Part shown: one piece after another, positions 1 through 9,116 of the stretch | Position numbering within the stretch: the stretch's first letter is position 1 | Layout of the letters: each line of letters starts with the position of its first letter | Source of the DNA: a virus | DNA: 56,926 nucleotides | Reading direction: 5' to 3' (one strand) | IMG/VR virus record: IMGVR_UViG_3300025120_000062 | Span: 1 to 56,926 of that record | The notes under the pieces: generated by a model | What the model saw: only the letters and a program-made list of their open reading frames with translations | The model's database searches: none | What the model was told of the DNA's origin: nothing | Translations under genes and position numbers: made by a program

Positions 1-272
1 TCACTACCAAAAAGTGTTTTATTATTTTCAGCTGCTTTTGCAGCTTTTAAAACTTCAAGAGAACCTATGCCATCTTTTTGTCTCGCTTCATCTACAGCTT
101 TTTGTATTAAACTTTCTTTACTTTGATCAAAACCACCTGCAACCGTAGCAGGAGCTCTTCTTAAATCTTTTTCTGTTTTCTTTTTTTGAAAACTTTTAGC
201 TGTTTTAAGAGACTTATCTCTATTTCTCATTTTTTCAGCGCGTGCTGCAATTCTTTCCATCATAGTTGCCAT
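1..272 (-). CDS. N-terminal part of an acidic repeat-rich phage protein, cut by the window edge
   Basis: Ninety codons are visible from the ATG at 272 to the left edge and the frame is still open. The start overlaps the stop of the 1010-aa gene as TAATG, which supports both the start and co-translation. The visible part is basic, Lys/Arg/Ala-rich and probably helical (begins MATMMERIAARAEKMRNRDK). Joining base 1 to base 56926 makes the codon at 2-1-56926 GAT and the frame then runs without a stop to 56020, giving 1179 nt or 392 aa. This is therefore most likely the start of the gene listed last, split by linearising a circular genome. Function unknown; the position after the large virion proteins suggests a structural or ejection role (inference). 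Confidence 0.8.
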   Translation of the reverse strand, partial: MATMMERIAARAEKMRNRDKSLKTAKSFQKKKTEKDLRRAPATVAGGFDQSKESLIQKAVDEARQKDGIGSLEVLKAAKAAENNKTLFGS

Positions 273-3200
273 TAGGGTCTCCTTCTTCCTGCTAAGTTCA
301 TAATTCCATCTCTATATATAGCACCACCACGTTTAGCTGTAGCAATGGCTCCGTAAATATTTCCACCTGCTAAAGCCGCACGCTGTTGTGGGTTTAACTG
401 ACCTCGTTGTGATCCACCCAAAGGTCTAAAAGGAGATGACATATTACTTGCCATAGGTTTAGTTTTAATTTCACCTGATACATTGTTTGATTGATTATTA
501 CTTCTAGGAAAATTAGGTGCATATGTTTTTGGAGGTACAATTTGTTTATTATCCGGTGCCCCTGGTGCAGGAGCTATTTTTTCTTCAACAGGCATTGTAG
601 GCTCTGACCCTACATTTTGATTCTTGAATAAATATCGTAATACTTCTTCAGGATCTTCAAAATCTATACCTTCTAATTCAGGGTCTAGTGATTCATCACT
701 AAATATCACTCGAGATAACTTAATCCAATTAGATCTTCTTACTTTCTGATCAAGTGTGTCGTCCATTACCTTTACCATCCAGTTTAAATTCTCAGGACTA
801 GATAAAATTTTAGAATTTTTTTTAGCAAGTAGGGCTATGGCTAATCCTCCTAAGGGACCTATGCCTGTACTTGTTGCAAGAAATGCTCCACCTATTCCAG
901 AAAAACCTGCAAGAGCGGCACGACGAGCAACGAAAGAAGATGTATCTGCTAATTTAGTTGCAAAACCTACTTCAGCAATCCTAAGTAAATCATTTAAATT
1001 TCTAACAGCAGCTTCACCGCCCTCTTTAGATAGTTTTTTACCATTAGCTGCCATGGTTTGTGCCCATATTTCTTTCATAAATTCTGTGCCATTAAGAGAA
1101 TTTAAACCTAATTTAGCTCTAAATTTAGTTGGATCAAATACATTTACTGTAATATATTCTGGATTAAAACCACTTTGTGCAGAATCTATTGCATAATCTA
1201 AAGAACTTTCAAGACCAATCTTTGAGTTAATGTCTTGTCTACCTTGTAAAACAGCACCCGTTTTTGGATTGTAAGCCACAGGAACAGAAGAAGAGTCGTA
1301 TATTTCACTTAAATATGCTCGAGTTTGTACATTAATAGGATCAAGTTCAGGATTTTTGTAATTTCTAGTTACAATTTTTGATAAATCTTTCAAAGCTTCT
1401 CTACTTGGATTACCACTTTTAAAAGTATCAAAAATATATTTAGACAATTGATCTGAATACATAAAACCTGATTTAGGTAAAGCACCTGCTATAAACATAT
1501 TTTGATCAACTAATTCAAATGCTTTTGCTAGAGGTGTTGTGTAATTATTTGCTCCAAAACCAAAAACTTCGTTTGCCCTTAATAAAGAAGTTTTAACAAA
1601 TTTCATTTGTTGTTCTAATGCTGGATCAGGTAATCCACCTTGACCAACAGGAAGTCTCCATTCTTTAATATCATTCAAACCTTCTTCTAATGCATTTTTA
1701 AAATATCTTGCTTGACTTGCTAAATCATCTCCTTCTTTAACTCCAAATTTTGTTGCATATTCAGCCCATTTTTGATTAAATTGTTTTTGTAAACCTCTAA
1801 ATTGCACTGCTCCAATAAAATCCTCTGTTCTTCCTAAGTCCAATAAAAAAATTTCAAAATCAGTTAAGTTTTTGCCACCACCGATTGTATCTGCACCTGC
1901 TCTACCTTCAGGGTATCCTCTAAGAGGCACTGTACTTGCTTTTATTTGTTCTTCATACGCTTGAGCTAAAGTCTTTATTCTGTAAGTTGGTATGTATCCA
2001 CTAGGCACAGCAGAATCCATTGCCATCGCTTTTTTAAAAAAATCATCATACATTTTAGCCGATACTCTTTCAAAAATTTTAAATTTTTCTTTAGCTTTTT
2101 CTGTTATTAACATTCCTGCATCCATAGCATGAGACATAGGAGCTAACTCATTTAATGTTTCTTGAACACGTTTGTCAGTGTAATACTGTATTTGTGCTCT
2201 ACTTGCACGAATGTCTGTACCAATAAAAGGAAAAACACCTGCTACTTTAGGCCAAGCTTTAACCCAATTAAGAAAACCTCCATCTGAAACATCTTTAATT
2301 CCAAAAGGTATGTTTTGATCTAATGATAATTTTGCTAAGTCTTCAGCATTACTACCAGCTTTAATTCCATAAAAAGCTCTAATACCCTTTTTTCCTGCTT
2401 CAAATAAAGGATATAAACCTGCCGCTCCACCTGTAAACAAGGCAGCATTTCTAGCGTGAATAGCATTGACTACTTTTGGATCTGTTGAAAGTTCAGGATC
2501 TTCAATACCTTCTAGTTCTCTGTATATGGCATTTAATCCATCGTAAGCTGTTGCTGCAGAATAAGCTCCTACACCAGAAAAAGCTGATGCTTCTGCTACC
2601 ATAGTTTTTTTCTTTTTTGGATCTATTGCACTTGCTAAAAGTTTTTTATGACTTGCAAAAAGTAAAGGAAAGGTGGAAATAACATCTCCGAATATACTTA
2701 CATTTTTTTTGTTAATATCAGGAATATATCTCATTGCTGTATTTGATAAACCCATAAAACTGTCATCAAAATAATCTAAAACTTCACTTTCATTTCCTGG
2801 AAACATTTTATCAAAAGGGCCTTGTGGACCGTCTTGTCTTTCACCACTTCTATTCATGCCAAATATTGACTGCCAATTTCTTTTATCATTGTCAAGTTTT
2901 CCTCGCCAAGCTTTATTCTTTGCTTGTATAGGATCTGAAGCATACAGTCTATCCATCTCTGTCATTTTTTGTGCTGCACGTATAGCAGCTCCTGCTTGTA
3001 TTTGTTCCTCAGATAATTGATTGTAAGGAACGTTAGTCAAACCTACAGATTCTCTAATTGCATTTACATTATCAAGAACTAATTTTTTATCAGCTTCGTA
3101 CTTTTCAGCTTTTGTCATTTTATCAGTAAATTGTTCATTATTGAAAGAGAACTCTTTGTTTAAAAAATTTTCTTTATCTTCTACAGTAAACCTAATATCA

Positions 3201-3304
3201 TTACTACCAAACATATCCGTAAGTGTTGTAGCATCTAGACCCCATGTATCTTCAAGATTTAATGTTGGATATTTTTCTTTAAAACTAAATATTTCTTCAG
3301 CCAT
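272..3304 (-). CDS. Large (1010 aa) internal virion or ejection-type protein, family not recognised
   Basis: The protein is mostly hydrophilic and helical with two Gly/Ala-rich hydrophobic stretches, near residues 245-300 and 795-825, which could insert in a membrane. The C-terminal ~100 residues are Pro/Asn/Gln-rich and low complexity and end in a Gly-rich basic tail (GGAIYRDGIMNLAGRRRP). Similar tails or heads occur in other virion-module proteins here. It follows the 270-aa gene with a 1-base gap. Size, hydrophobic segments and place at the end of the tail genes fit a DNA-ejection (internal virion) protein of a podovirus, but no catalytic motif is visible, so the role is inferred from context. 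Confidence 0.75.
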   Translation of the reverse strand: MAEEIFSFKEKYPTLNLEDTWGLDATTLTDMFGSNDIRFTVEDKENFLNKEFSFNNEQFTDKMTKAEKYEADKKLVLDNVNAIRESVGLTNVPYNQLSEEQIQAGAAIRAAQKMTEMDRLYASDPIQAKNKAWRGKLDNDKRNWQSIFGMNRSGERQDGPQGPFDKMFPGNESEVLDYFDDSFMGLSNTAMRYIPDINKKNVSIFGDVISTFPLLFASHKKLLASAIDPKKKKTMVAEASAFSGVGAYSAATAYDGLNAIYRELEGIEDPELSTDPKVVNAIHARNAALFTGGAAGLYPLFEAGKKGIRAFYGIKAGSNAEDLAKLSLDQNIPFGIKDVSDGGFLNWVKAWPKVAGVFPFIGTDIRASRAQIQYYTDKRVQETLNELAPMSHAMDAGMLITEKAKEKFKIFERVSAKMYDDFFKKAMAMDSAVPSGYIPTYRIKTLAQAYEEQIKASTVPLRGYPEGRAGADTIGGGKNLTDFEIFLLDLGRTEDFIGAVQFRGLQKQFNQKWAEYATKFGVKEGDDLASQARYFKNALEEGLNDIKEWRLPVGQGGLPDPALEQQMKFVKTSLLRANEVFGFGANNYTTPLAKAFELVDQNMFIAGALPKSGFMYSDQLSKYIFDTFKSGNPSREALKDLSKIVTRNYKNPELDPINVQTRAYLSEIYDSSSVPVAYNPKTGAVLQGRQDINSKIGLESSLDYAIDSAQSGFNPEYITVNVFDPTKFRAKLGLNSLNGTEFMKEIWAQTMAANGKKLSKEGGEAAVRNLNDLLRIAEVGFATKLADTSSFVARRAALAGFSGIGGAFLATSTGIGPLGGLAIALLAKKNSKILSSPENLNWMVKVMDDTLDQKVRRSNWIKLSRVIFSDESLDPELEGIDFEDPEEVLRYLFKNQNVGSEPTMPVEEKIAPAPGAPDNKQIVPPKTYAPNFPRSNNQSNNVSGEIKTKPMASNMSSPFRPLGGSQRGQLNPQQRAALAGGNIYGAIATAKRGGAIYRDGIMNLAGRRRP

Positions 3305-3305
3305 A

Positions 3306-4118
3306 CTAATTACCCTTCTTTACATAACCAAATTGTGTTAATTTATAATCATCATAATCAGGATGATGAGAAGCGTCACCCCATACAACATCCATTGGAT
3401 CAAGCCAAATATAATCCACACCTTCTATTTCCCCTACTGCTTTACTATCTAGAGCTTTAAAACGAGGATTCCTAGGTTGTGTTTTTCTAAATCTATGTTC
3501 AAAAACATCAGGTTCTTTTTCATCTTTTGGTCTTTCAATATATTTTTTATAAGGCATATGATCTTTCATAAGCTCTCTTACTTTTTTGTAATCAGGTAAA
3601 ACTTGCACAGCTTCTCCTTTATCATTGTAAGTAATTTTAGCTAAAGAACTTTCAATAGCACTTCTTCTTAACATTTCTCTTTCATCAATGGAATTAGGTA
3701 TATTACCTGTTCCAAGTGCATATTGAACACCTTCAACAACGGCTGCTGCTATTCCTGCATATGTTCCAAGTCTTCCTACTTTACCAATAGTTTTTAAATT
3801 TTTATATGGAGTTGAAGGCTTTTTAAATGTAACAGTGTCTTTAATTTTACCACCATATTTTTTATAATATTCATTAGGATAGTTGCTTTTTAACCAAGAT
3901 TTATATGCCGTGTTGCTTTTTTTTGTCCATGTAGATTTATAATCTTTTGGAATAGATTCAGTTTGAAGAACATCTTTTTTTATAGCCGAACCTAAATTTT
4001 TAGTTTTCTTTATTATAGAATCACCTTTTGGAGGAATATAATTTTTTTTATTATAAGTTTCATAATTGGGAAACGGTTTACCAGGTTCCGCTAAAAAATA
4101 AGGTCTAAACTTGCTCAT
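3306..4118 (-). CDS. Lys/Tyr-rich 270-aa virion-module protein with one hydrophobic segment
   Basis: Not recognised. The N-terminal half is strongly basic (many KK, YK and SW pairs), followed by a likely membrane or buried helix around residues 115-135 (GRLGTYAGIAAAVVEGV), then a charged C-terminal half ending in an acidic/aromatic stretch with DYDDY. The first codons overlap the end of the 668-aa gene by 4 bases (ATGA type), so it belongs to the same transcript. A small ejection or head-interior protein is the contextual guess. Confidence 0.7.
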   Translation of the reverse strand: MSKFRPYFLAEPGKPFPNYETYNKKNYIPPKGDSIIKKTKNLGSAIKKDVLQTESIPKDYKSTWTKKSNTAYKSWLKSNYPNEYYKKYGGKIKDTVTFKKPSTPYKNLKTIGKVGRLGTYAGIAAAVVEGVQYALGTGNIPNSIDEREMLRRSAIESSLAKITYNDKGEAVQVLPDYKKVRELMKDHMPYKKYIERPKDEKEPDVFEHRFRKTQPRNPRFKALDSKAVGEIEGVDYIWLDPMDVVWGDASHHPDYDDYKLTQFGYVKKGN

Positions 4119-6121
4119 TTAGGTGCCTCATCAGGAGTTGTCCAATCTGTTATTTGTTTTTTATCTGAGTCCCAAACAACACTAGCATCAAAGGGAGCTG
4201 TAGTAGATATATCTTGATACTCTGGACTGTCTAAGTATGTACCTTTATTGTTTCTGTACAATGATTTTAAGTCTCTATTAGCACTTGCTAATTCTCTTCT
4301 TACCTGTAATAAACCTGCAATAACTGATTTAGAGTCAACAGCACCTGTAACTTTTAAACTTTCATAAGCTCTTTTAATATCATCTAAGTTAAGACGACCC
4401 GATGATTTACGAGAACGAGCCACTGCGTAAGCTATGGCATTAATACGTACTCTATTTTGTGCAAGTTCAGGTTTAAACTCACCCCAAAATGTTTGAGATG
4501 TCGCACTATTTGGATCAAATAATTTATCAATATCAAAAGTATTTAAGTCTGTGTCACTTATATTAATTTGACCATCAGGTATTGCTCTTTCTACTTGATT
4601 TTTAACTTCATCTAAAAGAGCTAACGCTCCCTCTTCATCAGCGGCAATAACATCTATTAACATACCAACACTTCTTTGTTTTAGATCTTGTAGAAATCCT
4701 GGGAAACCTGTTAATGTTTGATCCTTTAATAAAGTGGTAATAACATTATCAATACTTTGCATGTTTCTGTCGTAAAGAAGAATACCACTTAGTTGTTCGT
4801 TTAATTTTGCCGCAGGATACACATCTTCAGATGTTGTAGTCACATCTGCTCCTACAATCAAATCAGTAATTGCTGTTCCAATAGGTATCCATTCAGGATG
4901 ACCATTTTCTTGCAAAATTGGTTTACCGTCTGCTGTTAAATTAGGAATTAAATAATCCCCTCCTTTTAATCTTTTAACTTGTGTCCTTATAGATTTACCT
5001 GTTACAGGATGTGTGTACATTCCATTTTCTACGTCTTCAACTAATGTTGTTTCAGGTTGTATAGGTTTGTACAAATTTGTATCTAAGGGAACATTTTTAG
5101 ATACAAATTCTAAACTACCTGTTTGTTGATTTACCGCCTGTAAATATTCAGTATTTTCAATAGGTGTATGTTGATTTGGATCTAAATCAGACTCTCTTAC
5201 AAAAGTAGCTTTACCTGTATAAGAATCAAAAACTTTTTTCCAAGAATTATCTGCAACTGTTTTTTCATTTGAAAATCTGTCAGGAGATTGATCATTTAAT
5301 TTTGCAAAATCTTCATAGCTAGTAAAAACACGATTATCTCCAAATATTTTGTCATACATAACAAAAGGTTTATCGGGATCAACTACTTTACTAAATAGTC
5401 TTTCTTCTTCAGGTTTTGCCATATCAGCTAACAGAGTTTTTAAATCTACCTCTGTATTTAATCCTGTAACTTTATTTTTAACAAATTGAATTTTAGACTT
5501 TAAGTCTAATTCATTTGCATTATTTTGTTTTGCTATTTCTTGAAAAAACCCTAAATTAGAAAACATTGCTTGACTTATAACATTAGCTCTAGCCATTGCA
5601 TCTTTTTGTGATTCATTCAAAGCATAAGATGCTCTTTGTGTTTTAACTTGAGATTCTGCTTGTGCAAGTTTAGCTTCTTGTCCTCTTGTTTCACGACGCA
5701 TTGCAGATATTTCAGGAACTGTTTGTTGAGCGGCAGTTGCAAATATATCAAGTGCCTTACCTCTTCCTGTTACTAGTCGAGAACCAAAATTAATTAAACT
5801 AGCTGCAAGGTCTTCTTTTTTTTGCTGTTGAATTAAATCTCTTTGACCACCTAAGTCATCAGGAAATAAAGTCACAGCTTGTTTTTCATAAGTTTCTTTA
5901 GATTTAACAGGAAATAAATCATCTGCAAATCCTTGAGCAATCGGTCTAAAATCACTCATACCTTGCATGATACCTTGAAGTTGATTTGTTATTGAAGAAT
6001 TTTTTTCTGTTTGAGGCATGCTACTTATTAATTCACCTGACTCATGATCAATAGATGGATTACCACCATGCTTTAATCTAACCACTCCACCTCTAAATAA
6101 TTTGCGATCTAATACACTCAT
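4115..6121 (-). CDS. 668-aa virion-module protein, probable internal or ejection protein
   Basis: The N-terminus carries a short basic Gly-Gly motif (LFRGGVVRLKHGG) like those in other virion proteins of this window. Residues ~60-200 are Gln/Ala-rich and helical (LAQAESQVKTQRASYALNES), consistent with coiled coil. The rest is mixed alpha/beta with no motif I can assign. It starts at the base where the 324-aa gene ends (TAATG). Proteins of this kind sit beside the Gln-rich 324-aa protein in marine podovirus-like phages and are usually taken as internal virion proteins (family knowledge plus inference). Confidence 0.7.
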   Translation of the reverse strand: MSVLDRKLFRGGVVRLKHGGNPSIDHESGELISSMPQTEKNSSITNQLQGIMQGMSDFRPIAQGFADDLFPVKSKETYEKQAVTLFPDDLGGQRDLIQQQKKEDLAASLINFGSRLVTGRGKALDIFATAAQQTVPEISAMRRETRGQEAKLAQAESQVKTQRASYALNESQKDAMARANVISQAMFSNLGFFQEIAKQNNANELDLKSKIQFVKNKVTGLNTEVDLKTLLADMAKPEEERLFSKVVDPDKPFVMYDKIFGDNRVFTSYEDFAKLNDQSPDRFSNEKTVADNSWKKVFDSYTGKATFVRESDLDPNQHTPIENTEYLQAVNQQTGSLEFVSKNVPLDTNLYKPIQPETTLVEDVENGMYTHPVTGKSIRTQVKRLKGGDYLIPNLTADGKPILQENGHPEWIPIGTAITDLIVGADVTTTSEDVYPAAKLNEQLSGILLYDRNMQSIDNVITTLLKDQTLTGFPGFLQDLKQRSVGMLIDVIAADEEGALALLDEVKNQVERAIPDGQINISDTDLNTFDIDKLFDPNSATSQTFWGEFKPELAQNRVRINAIAYAVARSRKSSGRLNLDDIKRAYESLKVTGAVDSKSVIAGLLQVRRELASANRDLKSLYRNNKGTYLDSPEYQDISTTAPFDASVVWDSDKKQITDWTTPDEAPK

Positions 6122-7095
6122 TATTGCCCTATTAGTGCATTGGCTCCTTGAGTATTAAAACCTTTGTATGCTCCGAGGCCCATGATCCCTAATCCTGCAA
6201 CCTGTAGGAATGGGTTAGTAGATGGTTGTTGCTGTACCTGCATTTGTGAAGCAGGGGTACCAGTTAAAATACCAGAAGCAAATGACAATCTTTGGAAAGG
6301 CTCTTGATTTTGTAATAGTTGTGTTTGCCTCATAGCTTCTAATGAATTTTGTTGTTGAGATTGTCCCAATGCTCCTGATGTTAATAAGTTCGTAACATCT
6401 TGACCATATAAATTTTGACCAAGCTGACCAAGACCTGCTTGTTGTCCACCTAATTGACCTAGCATTTGACCAGCATTAGCTTGTCTGCCTTGTTGTGCTT
6501 CAAATGATTGTTGAGCTGTTTGTTGTGCTTGTTGAAAATTTCTAGACAAGTCTTCAAATATTCTTTTAGATTTAATATCTGATAAATTTCTACCCATTTC
6601 AGCATTTTGAATACCTGCACGCTCACTTCCAAAAGCACCTGCACTAACTTGTTGTGCATTCATACCTTGTTGTTGTAATATACCTTGTCTATCTAATTCT
6701 GCTAAAGCATTTTGAGTTACATTCTGTTGATAAGGATCCATGTAAGATTGTATGCCTTCTGCAGTTGGGGCAAACATACCTTGAGATCCTGCTATACTTG
6801 AAATACCTTGATCAATTGTTCCTGAAGCTTGATTTAAAAAAGGTTGATATTGACCAATTCCTTGACTAGCCATTGACATGGCTTGTTGTTGCTGAGGATT
6901 AAGTCCTGCAATTTGAAAAGCAGGAATATTTTGAGCTACTGCAGCTCTACCTAGTTTTCTTACTTGAAAATCTTCGTTAGATTCACCTGTTTGTTGAACA
7001 GCATTAGGATCACCAAAGGTAGCTCCCAATAATTGTTTGCCTCTTTCTTCAATATAAGGAGCGAGTCTATTATAGGTAACTATTTCTTCAGCCAT
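6121..7095 (-). CDS. Gln/Gly-rich 324-aa virion protein, probable DNA-ejection component
   Basis: Composition is very Gln- and Gly-rich over residues 60-290 with long helical low-complexity runs (for example AQQTAQQSFEAQQGRQANAG), and it ends in a short hydrophobic Gly-rich stretch (VAGLGIMGLGAYKG). The MAEEI start is shared with the 1010-aa protein. Such Gln-rich proteins are common in marine podovirus-like genomes near the tail genes and are likely ejected with the DNA or line the channel. No enzymatic motif seen. TAATG overlaps on both sides show tight coupling. Confidence 0.75.
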   Translation of the reverse strand: MAEEIVTYNRLAPYIEERGKQLLGATFGDPNAVQQTGESNEDFQVRKLGRAAVAQNIPAFQIAGLNPQQQQAMSMASQGIGQYQPFLNQASGTIDQGISSIAGSQGMFAPTAEGIQSYMDPYQQNVTQNALAELDRQGILQQQGMNAQQVSAGAFGSERAGIQNAEMGRNLSDIKSKRIFEDLSRNFQQAQQTAQQSFEAQQGRQANAGQMLGQLGGQQAGLGQLGQNLYGQDVTNLLTSGALGQSQQQNSLEAMRQTQLLQNQEPFQRLSFASGILTGTPASQMQVQQQPSTNPFLQVAGLGIMGLGAYKGFNTQGANALIGQ

Positions 7096-8306
7096 TATGC
7101 TACTCCCATTCCTGTTGATGAATCAGGGTCTAATCTGTTCATTAAATTATACATGGCTTGTGGCCCTCCTGCGTTTTCTACAGCTCTAGCTGTCATTACA
7201 AACTCTCCATCACTTAACATTGCAGGTACTAAATCATCCTTAGGTCCACCTGGTCCTGATATCTGACCATTCATTCTTGGAAACTCATCTAGGCTTGACA
7301 GACCTCCGTCCGCATAAGCATCTTCGTAATAAATTTCATTTGGATCTCTCATCATGCCTCCACTTGCAGAACGTTGTATTGTTGCTCCTTGAAACATAAA
7401 AGGATTCTTTGGTGATACTTCATAAAAACTACCATCTAATTTTGAATCTTCGTCTTTATCTCTGTCAAAATAGTTAGCTGCAGCACCAAGAGCCATTGGA
7501 CCAAACACAGAAGCTAATCCTCCTGCTGTTGTTTCAAAGAAAGGTTTCTTTTCTGGTATTATTGGAGCAGCAAATCGTTTTTGAAAAAAGTCAAATGCTT
7601 CCCTTTGATCTTGTGTTTTGATCTCTGAAATATCTTTAACACCTACAGCATCTAAAGTTTTACTTAGAGCAGTATCAGTTGCATTTTGATTAGCCCTATC
7701 AAGGTAATTCTGTTTATATGTTGAAGTTCCACCTAAATTATCTTTTATTTGACCAAACATGCTTTGATTTACAGAACGATCTTTTGCAAGAGCGTATGGA
7801 TTAGGATTTTTATTTAATAAATCTTGAAATGGCAATTTTTTACCCAACTCACCTGTACCAAATGCTTTACCTACACCATAACCACCAAGACCACCTGCAA
7901 GAGCTGTTCCTGCTCCTTGACCCGCTAACAGTGGTGCACCTGCACCAATCAGAGCTGATGCCGCTGGGCCAAGGCCCATGATTCCTGCGATAGTACCTGC
8001 GTAAGGTGCTATTTTTTTAAGTGCCTTCTTAGCACTTTTAAATATCTTTTTAAGAAAAAATTCAGGTTGTCCTGTAACAGGATTAATTGAGTTGAGTTCG
8101 TTACCTACAATGTAACGCTCTGGGTCAATGCCCATAGATAACATTTGATTAAAGAGTAAAGCTTTTAACCGAGGATTAGAATCTAATACATCCATTGGCA
8201 CAACTGTTTCGCCTTCAGCGACGTGTGCAATATAGGTATCTTCGTATCGTCCTAAGTCAGCAATTTTAGATACTTGCTCTTGAAAAACCCCAAGTCCTTG
8301 AGTCAT
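7095..8306 (-). CDS. 403-aa virion protein with two motifs recurrent in marine phages
   Basis: The N-terminal ~85 residues contain VAEGETVVPMDVLD and the phrase ERYIVGNELNSINPVTGQPE, recurrent in marine phage structural proteins. A Gly/Ala-rich segment follows (residues ~95-150, alternating hydrophobic and Gly, possibly membrane-active). Near the C-terminus there is DDLVPAMLSDGEFVMTARAV, a motif also seen in tail or tape-measure-like proteins. An ADGG motif lies at ~330. Likely a tail or internal virion protein; the exact role is not visible. Confidence 0.8.
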   Translation of the reverse strand: MTQGLGVFQEQVSKIADLGRYEDTYIAHVAEGETVVPMDVLDSNPRLKALLFNQMLSMGIDPERYIVGNELNSINPVTGQPEFFLKKIFKSAKKALKKIAPYAGTIAGIMGLGPAASALIGAGAPLLAGQGAGTALAGGLGGYGVGKAFGTGELGKKLPFQDLLNKNPNPYALAKDRSVNQSMFGQIKDNLGGTSTYKQNYLDRANQNATDTALSKTLDAVGVKDISEIKTQDQREAFDFFQKRFAAPIIPEKKPFFETTAGGLASVFGPMALGAAANYFDRDKDEDSKLDGSFYEVSPKNPFMFQGATIQRSASGGMMRDPNEIYYEDAYADGGLSSLDEFPRMNGQISGPGGPKDDLVPAMLSDGEFVMTARAVENAGGPQAMYNLMNRLDPDSSTGMGVA

Positions 8307-8308
8307 AA

Positions 8309-8542
8309 TTAATTCGTTCCTCCAAATATATCAGGCAATTTATTGACCGAAATAGCAACATCTCTTTTTATATCAGATTCAGTTGTTTCGGTAGCAGGGT
8401 CATTGACATCTGATGTAGCTTCGTCTTCTGACTCGTACACCTTCCCTGTTGAGGCGTGTTTAATAGTTGTAGAACTTTCTACATCTATAACGTTAGGAAC
8501 CTTCTTCCCAGCGACCACGATTGTATCTTCATTTATACTCAT
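8309..8542 (-). CDS. Small acidic 77-aa protein in the tail region
   Basis: An acidic, Thr/Ser/Asp-rich 77-aa protein with no recognised domain. It starts with ATG at 8542 and ends 2 bases before the 403-aa gene. Clean packing between two virion genes on the same strand supports a real gene. A minor tail component is possible; function unknown. Confidence 0.6.
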   Translation of the reverse strand: MSINEDTIVVAGKKVPNVIDVESSTTIKHASTGKVYESEDEATSDVNDPATETTESDIKRDVAISVNKLPDIFGGTN

Positions 8543-8564
8543 TTATCACTCCTTTTGCAATACA

Positions 8565-8945
8565 TTATGTTATTTCTAGAACACTTACAATCACTGTTAA
8601 ATCACCACCATTTTGTGCCTGAGCTTTTAAAATCTCTGATTCTTTAAAAACTATAGGTGTAGGACTGCCTAGCGATGAATCAACAGATCCAAACCCTGCA
8701 TGAACTGCTCCTGTAGCTAAAATTTCTTGTGATTGTTTAGCTTTTACAGTTCTATCGGTTTCTAAGGGAAAACTAACACCATCAGAGTCAACTAAAAATA
8801 ACGATATATTACAGTTATTATTAACATCTTTGTTAGATATTCTAATAGATTTTAATATTGCAGTTGTAGCAGTGCCTACAGTATAAACTGTAGTCAACGC
8901 TGTTGTTGATAAATTAGCTTTATAATTAGTATATAAGTTTGCCAT
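8565..8945 (-). CDS. 126-aa tail or fibre-associated protein, paralogue of the gene at 18468-18815
   Basis: Beta-rich protein starting MANLYTNYKANLSTTAL and ending LTVIVSVLEIT. The 115-aa protein at 18468-18815 ends IILSVMEIT and has the same layout: N-terminal Thr-rich strand, VYTV / IYTVAS, an I(R/M)I-N core, and a late LEIT. This marks the two as paralogues. They are probably small jelly-roll or spike-like proteins of the tail periphery; no ligand-binding residues can be assigned. Confidence 0.75.
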   Translation of the reverse strand: MANLYTNYKANLSTTALTTVYTVGTATTAILKSIRISNKDVNNNCNISLFLVDSDGVSFPLETDRTVKAKQSQEILATGAVHAGFGSVDSSLGSPTPIVFKESEILKAQAQNGGDLTVIVSVLEIT

Positions 8946-9116
8946 CTATCCTAAAAACCATGTTATCTGCTCATCTTCATCTCGTAATATTTCAGGTGTG
9001 TAACTGTTATTAAGTAGAAATATCATTTGATCAAGAGTTTGTATCATTGTATTCATTTGTGATTGACTATATTCTTGTGCAGCTTGAGGTAATCTAGGTA
9101 TTTGTATTTTTGCCAT
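8946..9116 (-). CDS. 56-aa small conserved tail-region protein
   Basis: The ATG at 9116-9114 overlaps the TAA of the 620-aa gene (TAATG) and TAG is at 8948-8946. Translation begins MAKIQIPRLPQAAQEYSQSQ and ends DEDEQITWFLG. Short proteins of this pattern (I-P-PQ-EY..Q near the start, a central Leu-rich helix, terminal WFL) sit next to the large tail protein in many marine phages. Probably a small tail-assembly or structural peptide; function unknown. Confidence 0.75.
   Translation of the reverse strand: MAKIQIPRLPQAAQEYSQSQMNTMIQTLDQMIFLLNNSYTPEILRDEDEQITWFLG

Noticed and set aside
756-1196. 146-aa plus-strand ORF inside the 1010-aa gene
   Set aside because: No promoter, ribosome-binding site or known pattern; wholly contained antisense.
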